Assembly: GCA_903877135.1 (NCBI GenBank)
Contig: CAIRCN010000068.1
Span: forward strand, 24,026-88,025
DNA length: 64,000 bases
Origin: an uncultured Opitutia bacterium
GTDB taxonomy: Bacteria > Verrucomicrobiota > Verrucomicrobiia > Opitutales > Opitutaceae
Reading direction: 5' to 3'
The translations under genes and the position numbers were made by a program. Positions 15,912 through 23,656 of this stretch are shown piece after piece. A model generated the notes under the pieces. That model was not told the origin of the DNA and made no database searches. It saw nothing but the letters and a program-made list of their open reading frames with translations. The first letter of the stretch is position 1. Each line of letters begins with the position of its first letter.

Positions 15912-17087
15912 TTACGCCTCGTTGAGCGAGGGCTCGGCGCGGAGTAGGCCGGCCTGCCACGGAAGGAGGATCTCGTCGAGTTTGCGCGGAGCGCGGGCGA
16001 TTTGCGCAAGTTGGGCGCGGTTGGCGATGAGGGTGGACTCAATGCCAAGTTTTTGGGCAACGCGGTCGCGGTCGGCCTTGATGCGGTCGAGGTGCTCGAT
16101 CTCGGATTGCGAGAGGGAGACGTGATTGGGGTCGCGGCCGCGGCGTCGCGGGAGGGTGTGCGGGTCGCGTTCGAACCCGGCATGCAACGCGGCGGCGAGC
16201 GAAGGGACGAGCCGGTCGTGGCGCTTGCCGAGGTTGATCTGGGCGAGGATCGCAGGTTCGGGCTCGCCGGTTTCGGCGGCTTGGGAGATTTTGGCGAGGA
16301 GGTCGTTACTGCAGACCTTGAACGGGGGAACGTCGAGTCGCTCGGCGGTTTGCTGGCGCCAGTGCCAGATGGCATGGAGGACGCCGAGGCCTTTGCCGCG
16401 CAGGCGTTCGCTGCGGCCGATGCGCCAGTCGTTCTCGTCGGGCAGCGCGAAGCCGCTAAGGCCGGATTCGATTTGGGCGCGGCATTGCTGCTCGAGCCAG
16501 TCGAGGCGTTTAAGTTTCGCGAGTTCGCGGGTGAGAATGTCGCGCAGCGCGGGCAGGTGCCAGACGTCGAGCGCGGCGTAATCGAGCATCTTCTGGGGGA
16601 GCGGGCGCCGCGACCAGTTGGCCTTCTGCGACTCCTTGGAAAGTTTTACGCCGAAATGATCCTCGAGGAGCGGGGCGAGGCCGATGCGCGGGCGATTGAG
16701 GAGCTGTGCGGCAAGCATCGTGTCGAAGATGCCCTTGGGCCGAAACCGGCAGAAATCGTGCAGCAGGCGCAGGTCGAAATCGCTGCCGTGCATGACGAGG
16801 TGCTTCGTCGCAAGGCGCGTCCAGAGTCCGTCGAGCTGCAACGGAGCAAGCGCATCGACCAGAAAGATTTCCTTCCCCACCAAAAACTGCAGCAGGCAGA
16901 CGCGCGTGCGGAAGTGGAACATGTTGTCCGCCTCGGTATCGAGCGAGACCTCGTCGACCTTGTCCAAGGCGGAGAGCAGGGGCGCAAGTTGGCCGGGTTG
17001 GTCGATGAATTGAAAGGCGGGCGGGCGCGAAGTCACTTTGACACCAAGAAAACGGCGAACGCCGGCGGGAAGAAAGCGAGAAATCAT
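15912..17087 (-). CDS. rnd: Ribonuclease D
   Basis: The 391-residue DEDDy 3'-5' exoribonuclease is used in tRNA 3' maturation. Exo I is SLDTEADNMFHF (Asp, Glu), Exo II is MHGSDFDLRLL (Asp), and Exo III is MLDYAALDVWHLPAL (Tyr, Asp). After these comes an HRDC-type helical region with RGKGLGVLHAIWHWRQ. The C-terminal half is longer and less conserved. ATG 17087 is chosen. The frame also has a TTG at 17099, two bases from the HDAC stop, so coupling to the upstream gene is close either way. A later GTG before TSRPPAFQF could also serve as the start. Confidence 0.9.
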   Translation of the reverse strand: MISRFLPAGVRRFLGVKVTSRPPAFQFIDQPGQLAPLLSALDKVDEVSLDTEADNMFHFRTRVCLLQFLVGKEIFLVDALAPLQLDGLWTRLATKHLVMHGSDFDLRLLHDFCRFRPKGIFDTMLAAQLLNRPRIGLAPLLEDHFGVKLSKESQKANWSRRPLPQKMLDYAALDVWHLPALRDILTRELAKLKRLDWLEQQCRAQIESGLSGFALPDENDWRIGRSERLRGKGLGVLHAIWHWRQQTAERLDVPPFKVCSNDLLAKISQAAETGEPEPAILAQINLGKRHDRLVPSLAAALHAGFERDPHTLPRRRGRDPNHVSLSQSEIEHLDRIKADRDRVAQKLGIESTLIANRAQLAQIARAPRKLDEILLPWQAGLLRAEPSLNEA

Positions 17088-17100
17088 GCGGAGAAACAAA

Positions 17101-17973
17101 TTATCGGCTCGCCCACGCGGAAAGGAAAGCGTCGATCAGCATGCGAAGATCGTCGCTGTAACCGCCTTCCAGGATGGCGGCAGCGGGCAGGCCGCTCTGA
17201 CCCAGCCACGAACCGAGCGTGGCGAAGTCGCTTTCCTCCAATGTCATCGCTGTGATTGGGTCATCCATGTATGCGTCGAAACCGGCCGAAACGAGCACCA
17301 GATCGGGGGCAAAGGCGAGGACTGCGTCGAAGGATTCGCGCAGGGCGGCAAGGTGCGCGGCGCGCGGGGTGTGGGGCGCGACCGGCCAGTTGCGGCAGTT
17401 TTCGAACGAGACCGTGCCCGTGCCAGGGTAGCCGGGATATTGGTGGACAGAGGTAAACAAAAAACCCTCGCGACCGCGAAGGATGGCCTCGGTGCCGTTG
17501 CCGTGGTGGGCGTCGAAATCCCAGATCGCAACGCGGGTGGCGCCCAGTTCGCAGCGGGCGTGGAGCGCAGAGATGGCGATCTGGTTGAGATAGCAGAACC
17601 CCATCGCCTGGCCAGCTGTAGCGTGGTGGCCGGGAGGGCGCATGAGGGAGAAAGCTTTGCGGCGTTCGCGGAGAGCGAGTTCGGCGGCGGCAAGTGCAGC
17701 TCCGACGGCGCGGCGCGCATGGTCGCCGATGCCGGGAAAGAACGGCGTGTCGGCGTCAAAATCGCGCGGCTGGGCGAGGCGCTTGAGATGTGCGGGCGTG
17801 TGGGCGAGCAGGAGCGTGGCGTCGGCGACGCTAGTCGCGGACGGCGGCACGCGCCAGGTCCAGTCCGGGTGAGTCGCGCGCAGATGGGCAGCGCTCCGCG
17901 TGACCCGCGCAGGCTGCTCGGGGCGCATCGAGGAGCCATAACCGGCGCACTGCGGATCGTGAAAAATTACCAT
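17101..17973 (-). CDS. Histone deacetylase-family amidohydrolase
   Basis: The 290-residue zinc enzyme of the arginase/deacetylase fold has RPPGHHAT (tandem active-site His), WDFDAHHGNGT (metal Asp and His), VSAGFDAYMDDP (metal Asp) and ILEGGY. All catalytic positions look intact. Bacterial members include acetylpolyamine and acetoin-utilisation-type deacetylases, and the substrate here is unknown. The gene ends within a few bases of the RNase D start on the same strand, suggesting cotranscription. Its start lies 49 bases from divergent queC. Confidence 0.87.
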   Translation of the reverse strand: MVIFHDPQCAGYGSSMRPEQPARVTRSAAHLRATHPDWTWRVPPSATSVADATLLLAHTPAHLKRLAQPRDFDADTPFFPGIGDHARRAVGAALAAAELALRERRKAFSLMRPPGHHATAGQAMGFCYLNQIAISALHARCELGATRVAIWDFDAHHGNGTEAILRGREGFLFTSVHQYPGYPGTGTVSFENCRNWPVAPHTPRAAHLAALRESFDAVLAFAPDLVLVSAGFDAYMDDPITAMTLEESDFATLGSWLGQSGLPAAAILEGGYSDDLRMLIDAFLSAWASR

Positions 17974-18022
17974 CAGATTTCTGTTTGTGACTTTTCCGAA
18001 GATTTAGGCCAAGATTTTCCTG

Positions 18023-18712
18023 ATGAAAGTTGTCGTGCTCTGTTCCGGCGGGATGGATTCCGTGACCGCGCTCCACTGGGCGCGGCGGGAGCATGCCGTG
18101 GTGGCGGCGGTGAGTTTCGATTACGGGGCCAAACACAACCATCGCGAGATTCCGTTCGCCCGCGAGCATGCGGCGGCGCTGGGCGTGCGGCACGAGGTAA
18201 TCACGCTGGATTTCGTGGAGCGGCTGTTCGCGTCGGACCTGCTCAAGGGCGGCGGGACGGTGCCGGACGGGCATTACGAGGCGGAGAACATGAAGCAGAC
18301 GGTCGTGCCGTTCCGGAACGCCATCATGCTGTCGATTGCGTGCGGTCTCGCAGAGAGCATCGGCGCGGAGGGGCTCGTCATCGCGGCGCACGGGGGCGAC
18401 CACGCGATTTATCCGGACTGCCGCGAGGAATTCATGCGGGCAATGAGCAACACCATGCAACTCGGCACCTACGCGGGCGTGCAGTTGCTGCGACCGTTCA
18501 TCGCGATGGACAAGGGCCTGATCGCGGCGGAGGGCGTGGGGCTCGGCGTGAATTTTGCTCGGACCTGGTCTTGCTACAAGGGCGGCACGGTGCACTGCGG
18601 CACCTGTGGCACCTGCGTGGAACGGCGTGAGGCGTTTCTGCTGGCCGGGCTGCCCGACCCGACGGTTTACGCGTCGCAGGAACCGCTGCCGCTGAAACCT
18701 GTGGCTCACTGA
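18023..18712 (+). CDS. queC: 7-cyano-7-deazaguanine synthase (preQ0 synthase)
   Basis: The 229-residue ATP-dependent enzyme converts 7-carboxy-7-deazaguanine to preQ0, a queuosine precursor. The N-terminal PP-loop is LCSGGMDS (7-14). PFRNAIMLSIA and HGGDHAIYPDCREEF are family segments, and the C-terminal zinc site reads SCYKGGTVHCGTCGTC. It starts with ATG and is followed after two bases by queE, so they form an operon. No queD or later queuosine gene is visible in the window. Confidence 0.95.
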   Translation: MKVVVLCSGGMDSVTALHWARREHAVVAAVSFDYGAKHNHREIPFAREHAAALGVRHEVITLDFVERLFASDLLKGGGTVPDGHYEAENMKQTVVPFRNAIMLSIACGLAESIGAEGLVIAAHGGDHAIYPDCREEFMRAMSNTMQLGTYAGVQLLRPFIAMDKGLIAAEGVGLGVNFARTWSCYKGGTVHCGTCGTCVERREAFLLAGLPDPTVYASQEPLPLKPVAH

Positions 18713-18714
18713 CC

Positions 18715-19407
18715 ATGCTTATCGCGGAAATCTTTTATTCGCTCCAAGGCGAGGGCGAGCTGACGGGCGTGCCGTCGGTCTTTGTGCGGACGAGCGGCTG
18801 CAACCTGCGCTGCAACTGGTGCGACACGCCCTACGCCTCGTGGTATGCCGAGGGCGAGCCACGCACGGTGGCGCAGATCCTGACCGAGATTGCGAGTCAT
18901 CCGGCACGACACGTGGTGCTCACCGGCGGCGAGCCGATGATCGCCAAGGAAATCAGCCAGCTGGCTGCCGAAATCAAAAAACTCGGCCACCACCTCACCA
19001 TCGAGACAGCGGCAACAGTAGCGCCCGGCAGCATCACCTGCGATCTCGCCTCGCTTTCGCCCAAACTGCTCAACTCGGCGCCTGACAACCGTCTCGGTCT
19101 GACCTGGCGCAAGAAGCACGAGACGCTGCGCTGGCAGCCAGCGGTCGTCCGCGCGTGGCTCGACGCCTATCCCTGGCAGTTCAAGTTTGTCGTCGCGCAG
19201 CCGGGCGACGTCGATGAGCTTGAGGGCATGCTCGCCTCGCTTGGACGGGAGATTCCCCGGCACAAAGTGCTGCTCATGCCGGAGGGCGTCACGCTCGAGG
19301 CGATCCGCGCGCGCGCCGGCTGGCTCGGCGAACTGTGCAAAGCCCGCGGCTACCGTTACGCGCACCGGCTGCACCTCGAACTTTACGGCAACAAGCGCGG
19401 CACATGA
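18715..19407 (+). CDS. queE: 7-carboxy-7-deazaguanine synthase (radical SAM)
   Basis: The 230-residue radical SAM enzyme contracts 6-carboxytetrahydropterin to CDG in queuosine synthesis. The cluster motif is SGCNLRCNWCDTPYASW, a CxxxCxxC pattern close to the N-terminus. LTGGEPM and HLTIETAATV follow in the usual order. It begins two bases after the queC stop, and its own TGA overlaps the ATG of the next gene (ATGA). All three genes are therefore likely translated from one message. Confidence 0.94.
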   Translation: MLIAEIFYSLQGEGELTGVPSVFVRTSGCNLRCNWCDTPYASWYAEGEPRTVAQILTEIASHPARHVVLTGGEPMIAKEISQLAAEIKKLGHHLTIETAATVAPGSITCDLASLSPKLLNSAPDNRLGLTWRKKHETLRWQPAVVRAWLDAYPWQFKFVVAQPGDVDELEGMLASLGREIPRHKVLLMPEGVTLEAIRARAGWLGELCKARGYRYAHRLHLELYGNKRGT

Positions 19408-20051
19408 GCGCTCCCCTGCCCCACGCCAGCGATACGACGCGGCGCAAACTCTCCGAGGAGCTGGCACGGGTCGGCGCGATGTTCGCCGCGCGCGCGGTGA
19501 CGTTGCGCGAGGTGATCGAGGTGCTGCAGGACCGTGCTTATCTGCTGTTGATCGTGCTACTCTCCCTGCCCTTCGTGGCCCCGATATCGATCCCGGGGCT
19601 CTCAACGCCGCTCGGCGCCGTGATCGCGTTCATCGCGGCCAGTTTCGTGCTGGAGCGACGGCCGTGGCTGCCGCAACGCCTGCTCGCGTTGGAACTGCCG
19701 CCGGGATTTTTCGGGAAGGTGATCCACGTGGCGCACAAGGTGGTGGTGTGGCTGGAGCGGTTTTTGCGGGAGCGCGCGCCTCGCCTGACCACCTCGCCCT
19801 GGCTGCGGCGGCAACATGCACTCGTGATCATGGCGGGCGGTGGGTTGCTGCTGCTGCCGCTGCCGATTCCGCTGACCAACACGCTCCCGGCGTGGGCCGT
19901 CTTGCTGACCGCCGGCGGCTTGCTCGAACGGGACGCACTATTTGTCGCGTTCGGCTATGCGATGTTGCTGGTCTCAGTCGTTTATTTTGTGCTCCTCGGC
20001 GCGACCGTCGGCCAGTCACTGCACTGGTTCAGCCAGTGGATGAGCAACTGA
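19404..20051 (+). CDS. ExoD-family membrane protein
   Basis: The 215-residue protein has a soluble N-terminus (KLSEELARVGAMFAARAVTLREVIEVLQDRAY, given here only as a positional marker near residues 15-47) and then four or more hydrophobic segments including LLLIVLLSLPFVAPISIPG and GGGLLLLPLPIPLTNTLPA. This is the pattern of ExoD proteins, first tied to exopolysaccharide production in rhizobia. Their biochemical role is unclear. ATG 19404 overlaps the queE stop by four bases, so it is translationally coupled to the queuosine genes, an association without an obvious functional reason. Confidence 0.8.
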   Translation: MSAPLPHASDTTRRKLSEELARVGAMFAARAVTLREVIEVLQDRAYLLLIVLLSLPFVAPISIPGLSTPLGAVIAFIAASFVLERRPWLPQRLLALELPPGFFGKVIHVAHKVVVWLERFLRERAPRLTTSPWLRRQHALVIMAGGGLLLLPLPIPLTNTLPAWAVLLTAGGLLERDALFVAFGYAMLLVSVVYFVLLGATVGQSLHWFSQWMSN

Positions 20052-20074
20052 GGACGTCTGAAAAATACCTTTGT

Positions 20075-20860
20075 TCAGTCGTAGCGCTGCCAGGCGAATT
20101 TATTGGCATCGATCCAGCGGTAGTGGTCGGCGTATTGCAGCGCGGAGGCGGAGGCTTCGTCAACGATCACGGTGGCACGTGGATGGAGCTGCAGCGCGGA
20201 CGCGGGGCAGATGGCGGCAAGCGGACCCTCGATCATGCGCTCGACAGCGCGCGTCTTGGCCGGGCCGAAAGCCAGCAGCAGGCAGCGGCGGGTGTCGAGG
20301 ATCGTGCCAACGCCCATCGTGATCGCGTGGCGCGGCATCGCGGTGGGCAACTGGAAGGCATCGCTGTTGTCACGCAGCGTCTGTTCCGAGAGGATCTTGA
20401 TCCAGGTGCGCGAGCGGAGGGAGCCGGAAGGCTCGTTGAAGCCGATGTGACCGTTGCGCCCGAGGCCGAGGAGCTGCAGGTCTATGCCGCCCGCGTCGGC
20501 GATGAGCTGCTCATAGCGGCGGCACTCGACGTGCAGGTCGGCCGCCGTGCCGTCGGGCACATGGGTGCGCGACTGGTCGATGTTGATGTGGCGAAAAAAA
20601 TTCTCCCGCATGAAATAGCGGTAGGAACGGTCGTGGTCCGCCGGCAGGCCGACGTATTCGTCGAGGTTGAAGGTCGTGACGCGACTGAAATCGAGGCCTT
20701 CCTCGCGGTGCTGGCGGATGAGTTCCTGGTAAAGCCGCAGCGGGGTGCGGCCGGTGGCGAGGCCAAGCACGCAGCCGGGTTTGTCGCGCACGAGCTTGGC
20801 GATGATCTTGGCGCCGAGGATGCAACCGGCGGCGGCGTTCGGGCGAATGATGACTTCCAT
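20075..20860 (-). CDS. nagB: Glucosamine-6-phosphate deaminase
   Basis: The 261-residue enzyme converts glucosamine 6-phosphate to fructose 6-phosphate and ammonia. LATGRTPLRLYQEL is the phosphate loop, TFNLDEYVGL holds a catalytic Asp, and LGLGRNGHIGFNEPSGSL carries the active-site His and Glu region. Length is normal. It stands alone, with nagA not adjacent. Its 3' end faces exoD across 23 bases, and its upstream gap holds a palindrome at 20958-20989. Confidence 0.95.
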   Translation of the reverse strand: MEVIIRPNAAAGCILGAKIIAKLVRDKPGCVLGLATGRTPLRLYQELIRQHREEGLDFSRVTTFNLDEYVGLPADHDRSYRYFMRENFFRHINIDQSRTHVPDGTAADLHVECRRYEQLIADAGGIDLQLLGLGRNGHIGFNEPSGSLRSRTWIKILSEQTLRDNSDAFQLPTAMPRHAITMGVGTILDTRRCLLLAFGPAKTRAVERMIEGPLAAICPASALQLHPRATVIVDEASASALQYADHYRWIDANKFAWQRYD

Positions 20861-20957
20861 GGGAGCGGAGCGCAGCCTAGTGCAGGGCGCGGCGGTGTTG
20901 GCAAGCGCCGAGGGACGCGTGAAGCGGAATGTTCATCGCGGCAAGGTTATCAGATGG

Positions 20958-20989
20958 ATCGCCACGCCCGGCGGTGCCGGGCTCGCGAT
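20958..20989. repeat. Palindromic intergenic repeat
   Basis: Nested arms ATCGC/GCGAT (20958-20962 and 20985-20989) and GCCCGGC/GCCGGGC (20966-20972 and 20976-20982) form a strong 32-base hairpin with a GGT loop. It lies between the amidohydrolase stop and the nagB start, in sequence that reads like a dispersed repeat. There is no T tract on either side. Confidence 0.6.
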
Positions 20990-21006
20990 GACAAACCGAG
21001 ACATAT

Positions 21007-22260
21007 TCAATGCAGACCGTCGGCGAACATCTGGCCGTTGATGATCGTGCCGGTGCAGTGGCTGGTGTATTCGAAGGGATCGCCGTCGTAGAGGGCGAGA
21101 TCGGCGTCCTTGCCGGCATCGAGCGAGCCGGTGCGGGTGGCGATGCCAAGGATCTTCGCTGCGTCGAGTGTGACGCTCGCGAGCGCGGCGTCGAAGCCGA
21201 GACCGTTGCTCGCAGCGATGGCAGCCTCAAAGAGGACGACGCGCGTTTTCGGCACGTAGGCCTCGAAGCCGCTTTGCAAAGTGAACGGAATGCCGGCGGC
21301 GCGAAGCTTGGCGGCGGTCTCGACACTGAGATTTTCAGCGTCCTCGAAGCTACGCGCCATCGTCGGGTGCAGGATGACAGGGAAGCCGCTGGCCTTGATT
21401 TCGGCGAGGACGAGCGGGGCGTCAGCACAGCCGTCGAGGATTATTTTCAGCCCAAACTCCTTCGCGACGCGAATGGCAGAGAGGATGTCCTGCTGGTGCT
21501 GGGCGTTGACGAGGAGCGGTTGCTCGCCGGTGAACGCGCGGAGGATGGTCTCATACTTGAGGTCGCGGCCGGGGCGCTTGGCCTCGTCCTTGCCTTCGCG
21601 TTTTTTAGCGTATTCCTGGGCCTTAATGAGTTCGGCGCGGAGCATGGCGACGGCCTTGGCGCGGGTGCCGGGGGCCTTGGCGGCGGGCTCGCCGGAGCGG
21701 CCGGGCACGGCGTCGCGGCCGGTGAGGCCGTTTTGGCCGAGAGCAGCGGAGGTCATCGCGGCGGGGTTGACGACGTCCTCGTCGGCGGTGCGGCCGAGCA
21801 TTTTCACGATCATGGTCTGGCCGGAGGCGAGCGCGCCGGGGGCGTGACCGGTGTTGACGGTGGTGACGCCGAAGGAGCGCACCCAGGCGACGAGCGGGTC
21901 GCGGGCGTTGTAGGCGTCGATGGCGCGGAGTTCGGGCTGGAACGAGGCGGATTTCTCCAACTGGTCCTGATCCTGCGGCTGGTTGAGGATGCCGGAGAGG
22001 CCGACGGTGGCGTGGGCGTCGATGATACCAGGGGTGACGACGGCGGCGGAGAGCGTGCGGTAGCCGGCGGGAATCTTGGTCGTGGCAGCGGGACCGACGG
22101 CCTCGATCTTGCCGTCGCGGATGAGGACGACGCCATTGTGCAGCGGCGCGCCGGAAACGGTGTAGACAGTGCCGCCGGTGACGGCGAGATTCTCGGCATG
22201 CATCGTGAACGTGAAGGCAAGCAGTGAGACGAGGGAGAGAAGGCAGGGTAAAGTTTTCAT
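21007..22260 (-). CDS. Secreted amidohydrolase-fold protein lacking metal ligands
   Basis: This 417-residue protein has a signal peptide (MKTLPCLLSLVSLLAFTF) and clear homology along its length to the next upstream gene. Shared segments include VTPGIIDAH, TTVNTGHAPGALASGQT, KAQEYAKKREGKDEAK and GSLDAGKDADLALYDGDPF. The metal-binding positions are changed: HSH becomes HAT (residues 83-85), LHHVSE becomes LDGCAD, and HTDDP is replaced by TLQSGFE. It probably cannot act as a zinc hydrolase and may be a structural or regulatory partner. Its ATG overlaps the stop of the upstream paralogue by four bases (ATGA). Confidence 0.8.
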   Translation of the reverse strand: MKTLPCLLSLVSLLAFTFTMHAENLAVTGGTVYTVSGAPLHNGVVLIRDGKIEAVGPAATTKIPAGYRTLSAAVVTPGIIDAHATVGLSGILNQPQDQDQLEKSASFQPELRAIDAYNARDPLVAWVRSFGVTTVNTGHAPGALASGQTMIVKMLGRTADEDVVNPAAMTSAALGQNGLTGRDAVPGRSGEPAAKAPGTRAKAVAMLRAELIKAQEYAKKREGKDEAKRPGRDLKYETILRAFTGEQPLLVNAQHQQDILSAIRVAKEFGLKIILDGCADAPLVLAEIKASGFPVILHPTMARSFEDAENLSVETAAKLRAAGIPFTLQSGFEAYVPKTRVVLFEAAIAASNGLGFDAALASVTLDAAKILGIATRTGSLDAGKDADLALYDGDPFEYTSHCTGTIINGQMFADGLH

Positions 22261-23594
22261 TGGTCGGCTCCGTTGGCGGCAGCGATGAGATCCCAGGCAC
22301 TGGTGAAACAGCAGAGGTGAGCGCGACGCGGGTCGCCGGCGCCGGGGCCGCCGACGGCGTAGAGGTGATCCTCGGGGCGGGAGAGGTCGAAGATCTTGCG
22401 GCCCTCGACCCACGTCTGCTCGACGTGCGAGTAAACACTGAGTGGGTCACCAGAGAGGAGAATGAAGTCGGCGTCCTTGCCGGGCTCGAGCGAGCCGACG
22501 CGGTTTTCGAGGCCGAGGATTTTGGCGTTGGCCAGTGTGACGCCTTCAAGGGCGCCCTGGCGCGTCATGCCGGCACGGACAGCGAAGCCGGCGGAGCGGA
22601 GAAAGCGGCGAGAGTCGCAGATGGGGTCGTCGGTGTGCAGGCCGACGAGGACTCCGGCTTTTTCGAGTATGGCGGGCGTGCGCCAGTCGGCCTCGCGGGC
22701 CTCGAGTTTGCCGCCGGGCGAGTCGATCATGATGACGGAGCAGGCGGCGTGAGCGGCGGCGATTTCGTCGGCGACTTTCCAGCCTTCGCTGACGTGGTGG
22801 AGGACGATTTTGTAGCCGAATTCCTTGGAAAGGCGGAGGGCCGTGAGGATGTCGTCGGCACGGTGCGTGTGCTCCTGAACGATGCGTTTGCCGTCAAGCA
22901 CCTCGACGAGTTCCTCGAGGGCGAGGTCGCGCGGGGGCATTTTCTCGGCGTCGCCTTTGGCGCGTTTGATTTTGTCACGGTATTCCTGGGCCTTGACGTA
23001 TTGCTCACGGACGAGGGAGGCGGACTTGGCGCGAGTGCCAGGGAAGGGTGCGGCGCGGATGGAGTTGGTGCCGTTGGCCATCTTGAGGCCGCCGGCATTG
23101 GTTCCGTCGGGGAGTTTGATGAGGAGGTCGTCGATGGTGCGGGCGTCGCGGAGCTTGAGGTAGAGCGTCTGGCCGCTGATGAGGTGGCCGGAGCCGGGCA
23201 TGACGTTGACGGTGGTAAGGCCGCCGGCTTGGGCCTTGCGGATGGAGGGATCGCGGACGTCGATCGAGTCGAGCACGCGGGCGTCGGGCTGGATGGGGCC
23301 GGAGCCGTCGCCGCCGGAGCCTGCGCCGATGTGGCTGTGGGAATCGATGAGTCCGGGCATAAGGACTTTGCCGGTCGCGTCGTGAATCTCGGTGTCGGCG
23401 GGGATCTTCACGGAGGCCATGGGACCGACGGCGAGGATTTTCCCGTGCTGGACAACGAGCACGCCACGCTCAATGGGCGCGCCGACGATGGGGACAATCT
23501 GGGCGTTGGTGAACGCCACAGGGTTTTCCTGGGCGGCAAGGGGGACCGTCAGCGCAGCGAGCAGGCCGCAGCGGCCGAGAATACGGGGGAACAT
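22257..23594 (-). CDS. Secreted metal-dependent amidohydrolase (imidazolonepropionase-like)
   Basis: The 445-residue protein has a signal peptide ending near LAAQ and keeps the amidohydrolase metal motifs. These are PGLIDSHSHIG (H86, H88), EHTHRADD, KIVLHHVSEGWK and VGLHTDDPICDSR with the final Asp. The C-terminal GSLEPGKDADFILLSGDPL is the beta-sandwich return segment. The exported members act on peptides, cyclic amides or similar compounds, and the substrate here is not readable. The open frame extends to 23837, but ATG 23594 gives the signal peptide. It is translationally coupled to the degenerate paralogue downstream. Confidence 0.84.
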   Translation of the reverse strand: MFPRILGRCGLLAALTVPLAAQENPVAFTNAQIVPIVGAPIERGVLVVQHGKILAVGPMASVKIPADTEIHDATGKVLMPGLIDSHSHIGAGSGGDGSGPIQPDARVLDSIDVRDPSIRKAQAGGLTTVNVMPGSGHLISGQTLYLKLRDARTIDDLLIKLPDGTNAGGLKMANGTNSIRAAPFPGTRAKSASLVREQYVKAQEYRDKIKRAKGDAEKMPPRDLALEELVEVLDGKRIVQEHTHRADDILTALRLSKEFGYKIVLHHVSEGWKVADEIAAAHAACSVIMIDSPGGKLEAREADWRTPAILEKAGVLVGLHTDDPICDSRRFLRSAGFAVRAGMTRQGALEGVTLANAKILGLENRVGSLEPGKDADFILLSGDPLSVYSHVEQTWVEGRKIFDLSRPEDHLYAVGGPGAGDPRRAHLCCFTSAWDLIAAANGADQ

Positions 23595-23656
23595 GCGGGG
23601 GAGCAAAGCCACCCGTGGCGGTCTGGCAAATGCAATCCTGGCCGCGGGCCAAGCCG

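Noticed and set aside
17038..18630. A 530-codon open frame on the plus strand
   Set aside because: It covers the HDAC-like and queC genes in the wrong frame and has no recognisable domain.
19187..21091. A 634-codon open frame on the plus strand
   Set aside because: It crosses queE, exoD and nagB in other frames, and its translation is Arg/Ala/Gly-rich with no motif. High GC makes such long shadow frames.
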